NCBI GenBank assembly: GCA_003152275.1
Contig: PLZU01000054.1
Location: 5,162 to 41,600, forward strand
Reading direction: 5' to 3'
DNA from: Actinomycetota bacterium
Lineage (GTDB): Bacteria; Actinomycetota; Thermoleophilia; Gaiellales; Gaiellaceae
DNA: 36,439 bases
This document shows positions 7,771 through 15,032 of this stretch, in pieces. A program made the translations under genes and the position numbers. How positions within the stretch are numbered: position 1 is the first letter of the stretch; each line of letters opens with the position of its first letter. Below the pieces are notes generated by a model. That model made no database searches and was not told the origin of the DNA. It saw only the letters and a list, made by a program, of their open reading frames with translations.

Positions 7771-8526
7771 CTACAACCTTCCCGCCTCGATGATCCGCGA
7801 GAGAAACTCGCGCGTTCGCGGCTCCTTCGGCGCGGTGAAGATCTGCTGCGGCGGCCCCTCCTCGCAAATCACCCCGGCGTCGAGGAAGCACACCTTGTCG
7901 GCGACTTCCTGCGCGAAGGACATCTCGTGCGTCGCGAGGATCATCGTCATCCCCGTCTGCGCGAGCTCGCGCACGAGGTTGAGGACCTCGCTCACGAGCT
8001 GGGGGTCGAGGGCGCTGGTGATCTCGTCAAGCAGCATCAGCTTCGGCTCCATCGCGAGTGCGCGAACGATCGCTACACGCTGCTGCTGGCCGCCGGAGAG
8101 GCGATCGGGAAACTCGTTGGCCTTGTCGACGAGGCCGATACGATCGAGGAGCTCACGCGCCTCCGCGTCGGCCTGCGCCTTGGTCAGGCCTCGGGCCTTG
8201 CGGGGTGCGAGCGTGATGTTCTGCAGCACAGTCATGTGGGGAAAGAGATTGAACGCCTGGAAGACGATCCCGATCTTCCGGCGCAGGACGTTCACGTCCA
8301 CAGGCCCGTTCGTGATCGTTTGGCCGTCGATGACGATCGTTCCGGCGTCGACCGGTTCGAGCAGGTTGAGGCAGCGAAGCAGCGTCGACTTCCCGGAGCC
8401 CGAGGCGCCGATCAAACACACAACCTGGTGCAGGTCGACCGAAAGGTCGATGGTGTGCAGGACCTCGTTGTTGCCGAAGCGCTTGCTCACACCGGCGAGG
8501 GTGACGAAGTGGCCGTTCTCGGTCAC
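7771..8526 (-). CDS. Polar amino-acid ABC transporter ATPase
   Basis: A 251-aa nucleotide-binding subunit. Walker A is GASGSGKST, the Q loop lies at FQAFNLFPHMTVLQNI, the signature is LSGGQQQRVAIVRA, Walker B is LMLLDEITSALD and the switch His lies in ATHEMSF. The sequence is of the GlnQ/HisP type that drives import of amino acids such as glutamine, arginine or histidine. GTG 8526 overlaps the permease stop (GTGA). Gene order is binding protein, permease, ATPase, membrane protein. Confidence 0.95.
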   Translation of the reverse strand: MTENGHFVTLAGVSKRFGNNEVLHTIDLSVDLHQVVCLIGASGSGKSTLLRCLNLLEPVDAGTIVIDGQTITNGPVDVNVLRRKIGIVFQAFNLFPHMTVLQNITLAPRKARGLTKAQADAEARELLDRIGLVDKANEFPDRLSGGQQQRVAIVRALAMEPKLMLLDEITSALDPQLVSEVLNLVRELAQTGMTMILATHEMSFAQEVADKVCFLDAGVICEEGPPQQIFTAPKEPRTREFLSRIIEAGRL

Positions 8527-9230
8527 GCGAGCTGGGCTCGCTCGCGCCGTTCCCGCTGTTTGATCAGGTTGTCGGTGAAGCGGGCGAAGGGGATGGTGAG
8601 GAGCACGAAGAAGATCGCGGCGACCATGTAGCCGGCGTACGAGAAGAAGTCGTTCGAATAGAACCCGGCTTGCGCCAACGCCTCGGTCACGCCGACGACG
8701 GTGATGATCGCCGTATCCTTCTGGAGGCCGATGAAGTCGTTCAGAAGCGGCGGCACGACCCGCCGAATCGCCTGAGGCAGGATGACGTAGCGCAGTGTCT
8801 GAGCGTAGTTCAGCCCGAGCGAACGGGCGGCCATCCGTTGACTGGGATGGACGGATTCGATCCCGGCTCGATAGACCTCGGTGACGTACGCGGTGTAGAC
8901 GAGCGTCAGGGAGAGGACCCCGTAGACAAACAGCGACTGGTTCGAGACAAACGAGAGTTGCAGGGAGGGCAGGCCGAGCGCCGTCACGTATGCGACGAGA
9001 ATCAACGGCGTCCCCCGGAAGAAGTCGGTGTACGCGATTGCGAGGGCTCGGAGCGGGAAGGTCGAACGCCCTGGAAGCCCGCGCACGATCGCGATCAGCA
9101 GCGCGAGGGCGAGGACGAGCACTTCGGCGACCACCATCAGCTTGATGTTGGTCTGGAAGCCGTCCCAGACCTGCGGGACGGCTCGGCGGAGGCCGAGTGG
9201 GCTGAAGAAAGCGTGCAGAAACCTCCCCAT
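8523..9230 (-). CDS. Polar amino-acid ABC transporter permease
   Basis: A 235-aa inner-membrane subunit of the His/Glu/Gln/Arg/opine family with about five membrane helices. The EAA coupling motif is seen in EVYRAGIESVHPSQRMAARS, and FIGLQKDTAI near residue 170 is typical of the family. ATG 9230 has GGAGG nearby. It pairs with the ATPase and binding protein of the same operon. With only one permease gene the transporter would use a homodimer. Confidence 0.94.
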   Translation of the reverse strand: MGRFLHAFFSPLGLRRAVPQVWDGFQTNIKLMVVAEVLVLALALLIAIVRGLPGRSTFPLRALAIAYTDFFRGTPLILVAYVTALGLPSLQLSFVSNQSLFVYGVLSLTLVYTAYVTEVYRAGIESVHPSQRMAARSLGLNYAQTLRYVILPQAIRRVVPPLLNDFIGLQKDTAIITVVGVTEALAQAGFYSNDFFSYAGYMVAAIFFVLLTIPFARFTDNLIKQRERRERAQLA

Positions 9231-9261
9231 CTCGACCTCCGCCGTCCGGACTAGGAGCGTC

Positions 9262-10062
9262 CTACTTCAGGATCGGCACCTTGGTGAACGGGAGCCACTT
9301 CTTCTCCAACCGACCGAGCGTCCCGTTCGCACGGAGGGCCTTGATCGCCTTGTCGATGAAGGGCTTGAAGGTGCTGCCCTTGTCCATGACCGCTCCATAC
9401 GACTCGTGCGTGACGATCTGCCCGATCACGCCACCGTAGGCGCCCGTCTTCTTTTTGCTCTGCGCGACGACGATGGGCACGTCGAGGATCAGGGCGTCGC
9501 ACTTCCCCGCCTCGACCGCGTCGAAGGCTGCGCTCGACGATGCCGAGTAGACGAGCGCGGTCTTCGAGGGCCTGAGCGTGTGCTGGATGTAGGCGAGCCC
9601 GGTCGTGTCCGCCTGGGCGCACAGCTGGAGGGACTTCAGAGCGGCGATGCTGGCAGGCTTCGCCAGGCCCTTGCGGATCAGGACGCCTTGGTTCGCATCG
9701 AAGTACGGCCCGGAGAACGACACGACCTTCGCGCGCTGCGTGGTGATCGTGACCTCCTCGAGCGCGAAGTCGTACTTCTTCGGAGCCGGCGAGAACAGCC
9801 CGCCGAACGGCGCACGGACGTAGACGATCTTCGGGATCCCGAGCTGCTTGGCGATCGCCTGTGCCAGCCCGGCCTCGAACCCCGTCGGATTCCTGATCGT
9901 GGTCCCGGTTACTCGGCCGTTCCAGAAGCCGACGGCGGGGACGTCGAAGCCCACGGTGAGAGTGCCGGCCTGCTTCGTCGGAGGCGACGACACGGCGCCG
10001 AAGGCCACTGCCGTCGTTGCGACCAGGCCGACCACGACCGCGAGCGTCAGTAGTTTCTTCAC
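9262..10062 (-). CDS. Polar amino-acid ABC transporter substrate-binding protein
   Basis: A 266-aa secreted binding protein. A signal peptide starts VKKLLTLAVVVGL, then a type-2 periplasmic-binding domain from GTLTVGFDVP. Family landmarks are GFEAGLAQAIAKQLG, the FSGPYF turn and CDALILDVP, whose Asp normally contacts the ligand's amino group. GTG 10062 is placed eight bases after a perfect AGGAGG; longer readings upstream are shadow sequence. No lipobox is clear. The ligand is a polar or basic amino acid or derivative. The divergent neighbour, a guanidine-modifying hydrolase, hints at arginine or a methylated arginine (inference). Confidence 0.92.
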   Translation of the reverse strand: MKKLLTLAVVVGLVATTAVAFGAVSSPPTKQAGTLTVGFDVPAVGFWNGRVTGTTIRNPTGFEAGLAQAIAKQLGIPKIVYVRAPFGGLFSPAPKKYDFALEEVTITTQRAKVVSFSGPYFDANQGVLIRKGLAKPASIAALKSLQLCAQADTTGLAYIQHTLRPSKTALVYSASSSAAFDAVEAGKCDALILDVPIVVAQSKKKTGAYGGVIGQIVTHESYGAVMDKGSTFKPFIDKAIKALRANGTLGRLEKKWLPFTKVPILK

Positions 10063-10077
10063 TGTGACCCTCCTTGA

Positions 10078-10101
10078 GAGCTTTCGCGGGGAGCTTTCGC
10101 G
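10078..10101. repeat. 11-bp direct repeat in ABC operon leader
   Basis: gagctttcgcg occurs at 10078-10088 and again at 10091-10101, a 13-bp period. The pair lies in the short intergenic region between the binding-protein gene and the divergent hydrolase, a few bases upstream of the Shine-Dalgarno of the former. It may be a regulator site or an RNA leader element; no known motif was recognised. Confidence 0.5.
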
Positions 10102-10145
10102 ACTGGCGCAACTGTAACCCTCGCCCGGCGATAAAGTCGGCTGAC

Positions 10146-11033
10146 ATGTCGGAGCCACGCGACGGAGCCGGAGCAGTCGGTGTCGAGGCGACTTACGGCT
10201 GCCAGAGCATGACGGCGAAGCTGCGCCGAGTGCTGCTGCGCAACCCCGACGAGGCGTCGTGCGCTCTCTGGGGCGACTACGGCTGGCGCGCTGCACCGGA
10301 CTTCGCCCGGTTGCTGCGCGAGCAGGAGGGGCTGTGCGAGCTGCTCGCATCGTCCGGCGCCGAGGTGATCTTCGGCGAGCCGGTCGCAGGCGGTCTCGAC
10401 GCGATCTACACGTTCGATCCTGTGATCGTGTCGCGGCGGGGTGCGATCGTCCTGTGGCCCGGCAAGGAGCTTCGCCGGCCGGAGGCCGCGGCGAGTGCTC
10501 GGGACATGGCTCGGCTGGGGATTCCCGTCGCGTCGACGCTCGCGCCGCCTGCGACCGCCGAAGGCGGAGACCTGCTTTGGCTCGACGAGCACACGCTCCT
10601 CGTCGGCCGCAGTTACCGAACGAATGCCGCCGGAGTCGATGCGCTGCGAGCGGCACTTCCCGACGTCGAGGTCGTCGAGTTCGACCTCCCGCACTACCAC
10701 GGCCCCGCGGAAGTCATGCATCTGTTGTCGCTGATCAACCTCGTCGCGCCCGACCTGGCGGTCGCGTACCTCTCGCTGATGCCGGTTCGCCTCGTCGAGC
10801 TACTGCACGAGCGAGGCATTCGGATCGTGGACGTGCCGGATGACGAATTCGAATCGATGGGGCCGAACGTGCTCGCGCTCGAGCCGGGCGTCGTGATCGC
10901 GCTGGAACGCAACCGCGAGACGCAGCGGCGGCTGGAGAGGTTCGGCGTCGAGGTGCTGACGTACGAAGGCACCGAGCTCTCGAAAGGAGACGGAGGCCCC
11001 GGCTGCCTGACCCGGCCGTTGCTCCGAAGCTAA
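10146..11033 (+). CDS. Dimethylarginine dimethylaminohydrolase-family enzyme
   Basis: A 295-aa member of the amidinotransferase/arginine deiminase superfamily. Landmarks are DAIYTFDP (~85-92), TAEGGDLLWLDE (~137-148), GRSYRTNAAG, catalytic His192 in VMHLLS, MGPNVLAL, and the catalytic Cys287 in GGPGCLTRPLL at the end. Family members attack the guanidine carbon of arginine derivatives through the cysteine, giving citrulline and an amine (DDAH) or related products. ATG 10146 keeps the ATYGCQSM stretch, which is conserved in relatives; a second ATG at 10209 would remove it. No ribosome site is evident. It is divergent from the amino-acid ABC operon and its stop overlaps that of the Rieske gene. 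Confidence 0.85.
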   Translation: MSEPRDGAGAVGVEATYGCQSMTAKLRRVLLRNPDEASCALWGDYGWRAAPDFARLLREQEGLCELLASSGAEVIFGEPVAGGLDAIYTFDPVIVSRRGAIVLWPGKELRRPEAAASARDMARLGIPVASTLAPPATAEGGDLLWLDEHTLLVGRSYRTNAAGVDALRAALPDVEVVEFDLPHYHGPAEVMHLLSLINLVAPDLAVAYLSLMPVRLVELLHERGIRIVDVPDDEFESMGPNVLALEPGVVIALERNRETQRRLERFGVEVLTYEGTELSKGDGGPGCLTRPLLRS

Positions 11034-12094
11034 TCCGCCGGCTGGGGCTCGACCGCCAGCGCCTCGCGGGTCAGTTCCTGGAAGTGCCCGATCAGCTGTT
11101 CGCTGTGCCCCATCAGGTAGCCATGCTCGAGGGCCCCGCTCGCGATTCCGCGGTGGACGCCCTCGACGAGGGCCCGATCCTCGATCCCCACCTGCTCGTC
11201 GAACGCCATCAGCTCATCGATCCATGGTTGGTCGACGTCGGAGCCGAAGAAGTAGTCGAGGAACCGGTGCGTCCGGTCGGGTGAGAGCGGCACGATCGGC
11301 CCGATCGAGATGTTCGGCCTCCCGGGGAAGATGTTCACGCCGAGGTTCGGCCAGAGGAAATGGAACTGGCTGCGCGGGAGCTCGCCGTCGAGATGCATCC
11401 TCGTGGTGGAGGTCTCGCGGGTCGGGCCGTGCTGGCTCGACAGCCGGCCGTCGGTCGAGAGCGCGTACGCAGCCGCGGATACGTCGAGCATCTGCGCGAG
11501 CTGCGGATGCGCGACGGAGCAGTGGTAGCACTCGAGGAAGTTTTCGCAGACGACTTTCCAGTTCGCCTCGAGCTCGGTCTGCCAGCGCGTGTAGAAGACG
11601 AGCTCGTCGACGTCGAGGCCGAGCTCGGCGACCTGGGCGGGCATCGAGCCGAGCGCGTCCTCGAGCGGCTCCGGATCTGGAGCGATGTTCACGAACACGA
11701 ATGGGCCCCACGTATCTACAGCCACGCGGCAGAGACCGAGTTCGCTTTGGTCGAAGTCCGCGAGCTCCTCCGCGCGCGGTGCTGTGCGCAGCGAGCCGTC
11801 GAGACCGTACGTCCATGCGTGATAGGGGCATTGCAACGTCTCGCGCTTGCCTGCTCCCTCCACGACCGGGAACCCGCGATGGCGGCAGACGTTGAGGAAG
11901 GCGCGCAGCTCGCCGTCGCGTGCGCGGGTGACGACGACCGGCGTGCGGCCCGCCTGCGTCGCGAAGAACGTTCCTGGCTCCGGCGCTTCTCCGACGTGGC
12001 CCGCGTACTGCCAGGCTGTGCGGAAGATCCGCTCTTGTTCGCGTCGCAGGATCTCCGGATCGACGTACCAGCTGTACGGGAGCGTCTTCTCCAT
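11030..12094 (-). CDS. Rieske non-heme iron oxygenase, alpha subunit
   Basis: A 354-aa oxygenase. The N-terminal Rieske [2Fe-2S] domain has CRHRG (residues ~70) and CPYHAW (~88). The C-terminal catalytic domain has the mononuclear iron site in NFLECYHCSVAHP, with a further acidic ligand expected downstream. Overall it resembles the choline monooxygenase, glycine-betaine and stachydrine demethylase branch more than ring dioxygenases. Such enzymes oxidise N-methyl groups using electrons from a reductase, which is not in the window. The actual substrate is unknown. It begins 22 bp from the divergent membrane-protein gene and converges on the DDAH-like gene. Confidence 0.88.
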   Translation of the reverse strand: MEKTLPYSWYVDPEILRREQERIFRTAWQYAGHVGEAPEPGTFFATQAGRTPVVVTRARDGELRAFLNVCRHRGFPVVEGAGKRETLQCPYHAWTYGLDGSLRTAPRAEELADFDQSELGLCRVAVDTWGPFVFVNIAPDPEPLEDALGSMPAQVAELGLDVDELVFYTRWQTELEANWKVVCENFLECYHCSVAHPQLAQMLDVSAAAYALSTDGRLSSQHGPTRETSTTRMHLDGELPRSQFHFLWPNLGVNIFPGRPNISIGPIVPLSPDRTHRFLDYFFGSDVDQPWIDELMAFDEQVGIEDRALVEGVHRGIASGALEHGYLMGHSEQLIGHFQELTREALAVEPQPAD

Positions 12095-12116
12095 AGCCCG
12101 AATCTACCGGCGTACC

Positions 12117-13100
12117 ATGGACGGTGTGAAGACCGTGCGGCGACTCTTCGCCTTCGCCAAGGCTCACCCGCGGGTCGTGATCGCGACACAGCTCGTGATT
12201 CTGGCGGTGTTCTTCGTGTCGGTCGGCTCAGCCCTGCAAGGCTCGTTCAAGGACGCGGGCAACGACCTGCGGAACGCGAACCCGGTGCTCTTCGTGCTCG
12301 CATCTGCGGCGCTCGCGGCCTACTACCTCGTGTTCGTCTTCGGTTGGATGCGGATCCTCGCCGACTGGGACATCCACATCTCGTATCCGGCGGCGCTGCG
12401 CGCGGAGATGGTCTCGATGCTTGCGAAGTACGTGCCGGGCGGCGTCTGGACCCCTGCCGCGCGCGTCGTGGCAGCGCGGCGCGCCGGCGTCACGAACGCA
12501 GCGCTCGTGACGGTGTCGATCATCGTCGAGGCCGGTATCTCCGCCGTCGCGGGCGTCGTCGTGTTCGTCGTGTCGCTCGCCTGGGTGGACGGTGTCGACG
12601 CTCCGATCGCCCCGCTGATCGCGTTCGCGGTCGTCGTCACGGTGCTCCTGCATCCGAGGATCTTCTGCCCGGTTGCCTCCCGGGTGCTCCGCAAGCTCGG
12701 GTACGGGTCGCTGCCACCCCTCCGGACGTCGACGATGGGCTTCCTGCTCCTTTTCTACAGCGGGACGTGGGTGCTCGGCGGCGCGGCGCTCTGGCTGCTG
12801 CTGCGTTCGGTCGGCGCGCATCCGGGCCCGGAGTCGATCGTCTACCTCGGCGGCGTCGCCGCCGTGGGCGCGATCGTGGCGGTGCTCGCGGTCTTCGCGC
12901 CGTCAGGCCTCGGGCCGCGAGAGGCGACGATGTACGGCCTCATGCTTGCGATCACGTCGCAGGGCGCGGCGCTCGGCGCGACCGTGCTGAACCGCGTCGC
13001 GATCACCATGGTCGAGCTGTTGCTGCTCGTCGTCGGCGGGTTCGTGCTCCGGCGATCCGAGCGTGAGCTTGAGCCGACGGCCCAACCGATCGAGGGATAG
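12117..13100 (+). CDS. LPG-synthase-TM/UPF0104-type flippase-like membrane protein
   Basis: A 327-aa protein with about eight membrane helices. It matches the membrane domain shared by lysylphosphatidylglycerol synthases and archaeal AglD-type proteins: VSMLAKYVPGGVW (~97-110) and the conserved C-terminal motif PSGLGPREATMYGL. In the family this domain is thought to flip lipids or lipid-linked sugars. No aminoacyl-transferase domain is attached, so a pure flippase-like role is likelier. ATG 12117 is used; GTG 12126 is an alternative. The space to the Rieske gene start is only 22 bp, so the promoters must overlap. Confidence 0.82.
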   Translation: MDGVKTVRRLFAFAKAHPRVVIATQLVILAVFFVSVGSALQGSFKDAGNDLRNANPVLFVLASAALAAYYLVFVFGWMRILADWDIHISYPAALRAEMVSMLAKYVPGGVWTPAARVVAARRAGVTNAALVTVSIIVEAGISAVAGVVVFVVSLAWVDGVDAPIAPLIAFAVVVTVLLHPRIFCPVASRVLRKLGYGSLPPLRTSTMGFLLLFYSGTWVLGGAALWLLLRSVGAHPGPESIVYLGGVAAVGAIVAVLAVFAPSGLGPREATMYGLMLAITSQGAALGATVLNRVAITMVELLLLVVGGFVLRRSERELEPTAQPIEG

Positions 13101-13152
13101 CCAAACGCCGCGGTCTGTGGGACGATGCCCGCAGCAATACTTGGGGAGGGCC

Positions 13153-13272
13153 ATGGGGATCAATCCGAATACGCGCGCGTTCGTGCTCGCGACCGCGTTC
13201 ATGACGTCACTCGCGTTCGCGATCTTCGCGATGAACGTCATCGCGCTCTGTCTGTACTACTACGACAGCTAG
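13153..13272 (+). CDS. 39-aa single-span membrane peptide
   Basis: Starts MGINPNTRAF, followed by a single hydrophobic stretch of about 25 residues, and ends CLYYYDS. A strong purine-rich ggggaggg lies just before ATG 13153, which supports translation. It follows the flippase-like gene by 52 bp on the same strand, and its last four bases overlap the stop of the convergent protease. No family was recognised. It could be a small membrane regulator of a neighbour or an independent membrane peptide. Confidence 0.55.
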   Translation: MGINPNTRAFVLATAFMTSLAFAIFAMNVIALCLYYYDS

Positions 13273-14033
13273 CAGCTGCGGAGCGAGATACAGAGCTTCG
13301 CGATCGGTACCGCGAAGTTGAGGTTCTCGCCGCCGCCCGACACGAGGATGCCGACGACGCGACCCTGCTTGTCGACCGCGGGGCCGCCCGAGTTGCCGGG
13401 GTTCGCCGCGGCGTCTGTCTGGATCGTCTTCGAGGTCACGCGGCTGACGACACCCGTCGTAACCGTGCCCTCGAGCCCGTAGGGACTGCCGATCAGGAGT
13501 AGCTGGTCGCCGGCCTGCGGCTTCGGCGGGAACGGCTTTTGCCAGAGTGCGCGCGCGCCGGCGGGATGGCCGGAAACGCGAACGACCGCAAGATCGTCGT
13601 GCAGGTCGGTCCCGACGACCTCGCCGCTCCACGATCCGCCCTTGCGCATGACGGTCACGGCGTCACCGGTTCCCGACCCCGCGATCACGTGATTTGCGGT
13701 GACGAGATACGTGTTGCCGCCGGAGAACCAGCCGACGAAGCCGGCGCCGAGCTTTCGATCCGTCTCGATCGTGAACACACTCTTCAGGACGCGCGAGGCC
13801 AGCGGCGCGAATCCAGCGTCGCGCGAGCGCAGCTGCTTCTGCGCGGCCTCGACCGACACGGCCAGCGACTTGTTGTCCTTCGCCACCGCCTGTACCTGCG
13901 CGCTCAGCGTCGACACCTTGTTCATCGCCGCAGCGACGTCGCTCACGGCTTTCAGTGCGTGTGTGTGCGCATTCCAGGCGAACGCGAGCGATCCCGCGGC
14001 GATGAGCGCCGCGACGACCGAAACTGCGCGCAT
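13269..14033 (-). CDS. Membrane-anchored trypsin-like (HtrA-type, no PDZ) serine protease
   Basis: A 254-aa protein: an uncleaved-looking signal or anchor (residues 1-20), a heptad-like stalk (~25-70), then a trypsin-fold domain. The triad is His115 in TANHVIA, Asp147 in HDDLAVV and Ser215 in NPGNSGGP. HtrA proteases usually carry PDZ domains after the protease; here the chain ends at the protease domain, so substrate choice must come from the stalk or from partners. Its start overlaps by one base the stop of the secreted beta-rich gene, making it the last gene of the long Tad operon. A role in trimming or quality control of exported pilus parts is inferred from position alone. Confidence 0.85.
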   Translation of the reverse strand: MRAVSVVAALIAAGSLAFAWNAHTHALKAVSDVAAAMNKVSTLSAQVQAVAKDNKSLAVSVEAAQKQLRSRDAGFAPLASRVLKSVFTIETDRKLGAGFVGWFSGGNTYLVTANHVIAGSGTGDAVTVMRKGGSWSGEVVGTDLHDDLAVVRVSGHPAGARALWQKPFPPKPQAGDQLLLIGSPYGLEGTVTTGVVSRVTSKTIQTDAAANPGNSGGPAVDKQGRVVGILVSGGGENLNFAVPIAKLCISLRSC

Positions 14034-15016
14034 CAGGCTCCCGGAGCTTTGTACGTCGGCACGATCGAGATTCCCGCCGTCGTCGCCTTTTCGGTCGGGA
14101 CCGACTGGAACCCAAGACTCGCACTCATGTATGAACGAGTTCCCGGGGGAAGCGTCGCAAGCAGGAAGCCCGAGCCGCCCCCGACAACGTTGCCTGCCGA
14201 GTCGAAGAGCACGACGAAGACCTGCGCGCTTGTCAACGTGTCGGTTGGGTCGTCGTTGATCACGTCGCTGTCGACTTCACCGACCCAGTCGGGCTCGAAC
14301 GAGCTCGGGACGATGTGCACGTTCTCAACGGCGGGCTCGTGCGTCGCCGCCTTGACGTACGCGTCCGTCTGTACGACAACCTCGAGCTTGACGACAGGCG
14401 TCTGCGACGGCAGCGTTTCATAGCCGCCAAGATTGAAGGTTGACGCCGCGCGCACCGACCCGATCCGAGTCGTCGTGGTCTCAAGCGTGTGATTGTTCGA
14501 GTCGATGAAGTTGACCTGCACGCTCACGTTCTGCGCGTCCTCCGTGTTCGAGGGGTTGTCGAGGACGACGCCGTAGCTCACCGAGCTGCCGGAGCCGTAA
14601 CTGGCCGGCCGCTGGGAGTAGCCGGTGTTCACGATCGACAGTTTCGAGTGGCGGACGGTTCCCCCGACTACGGTGAAGATGCGCGACAGGCTGCCGGAGC
14701 GGCCGCACGCGACAACTGCACGAGCTGGGCCGGCGGGAGCAGCCTGCGCGAGGCTCCACTTCCACGAGGCGCTACCCGACTTGGCGCGGAGCATGCCGAG
14801 ACCGCTCTGGAGCGAGCCGTCGACGTACTTGACGCTGAGCGAGCAGCGCGCGCTGGACGGCTTCACGAGCACGGACACGGCAGCCGGCTGGCCTTGGTAC
14901 GCCCGCTGCGGCACGAAGCTGAAGCGAAGCGTCCACTGACTCGCGGCCGAAGCCGAACCGGCCGCGATCGCCGCGAAAGCGACGACGACGGCGATGAGAC
15001 CCCTGCGGTTGCTCAT
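14033..15016 (-). CDS. Secreted beta-rich protein (FxLYD/CARDB-like), Tad operon
   Basis: A 327-aa exported protein with a signal peptide (MSNRRGLIAVVV to SASAA). The N-terminal beta domain contains two cysteines about 50 residues apart (SARCSLSV and VVACGRSG), possibly a disulfide. A second domain has VSYGVVLDNPSNTEDAQNVSVQVNF, quoted here only as a landmark, and later FVVLFDSAGNVVGGG, the pattern of FxLYD/CARDB-like extracellular beta-sandwiches. ATG 15016 has GAGGAG upstream; longer readings are not coding. It sits 16 bp after the coiled-coil gene and overlaps the protease gene. It could be a pilus-associated or cell-surface adhesion protein; the function is unknown. Confidence 0.75.
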   Translation of the reverse strand: MSNRRGLIAVVVAFAAIAAGSASAASQWTLRFSFVPQRAYQGQPAAVSVLVKPSSARCSLSVKYVDGSLQSGLGMLRAKSGSASWKWSLAQAAPAGPARAVVACGRSGSLSRIFTVVGGTVRHSKLSIVNTGYSQRPASYGSGSSVSYGVVLDNPSNTEDAQNVSVQVNFIDSNNHTLETTTTRIGSVRAASTFNLGGYETLPSQTPVVKLEVVVQTDAYVKAATHEPAVENVHIVPSSFEPDWVGEVDSDVINDDPTDTLTSAQVFVVLFDSAGNVVGGGSGFLLATLPPGTRSYMSASLGFQSVPTEKATTAGISIVPTYKAPGA

Positions 15017-15032
15017 ATGCTCTCTCCTCATC

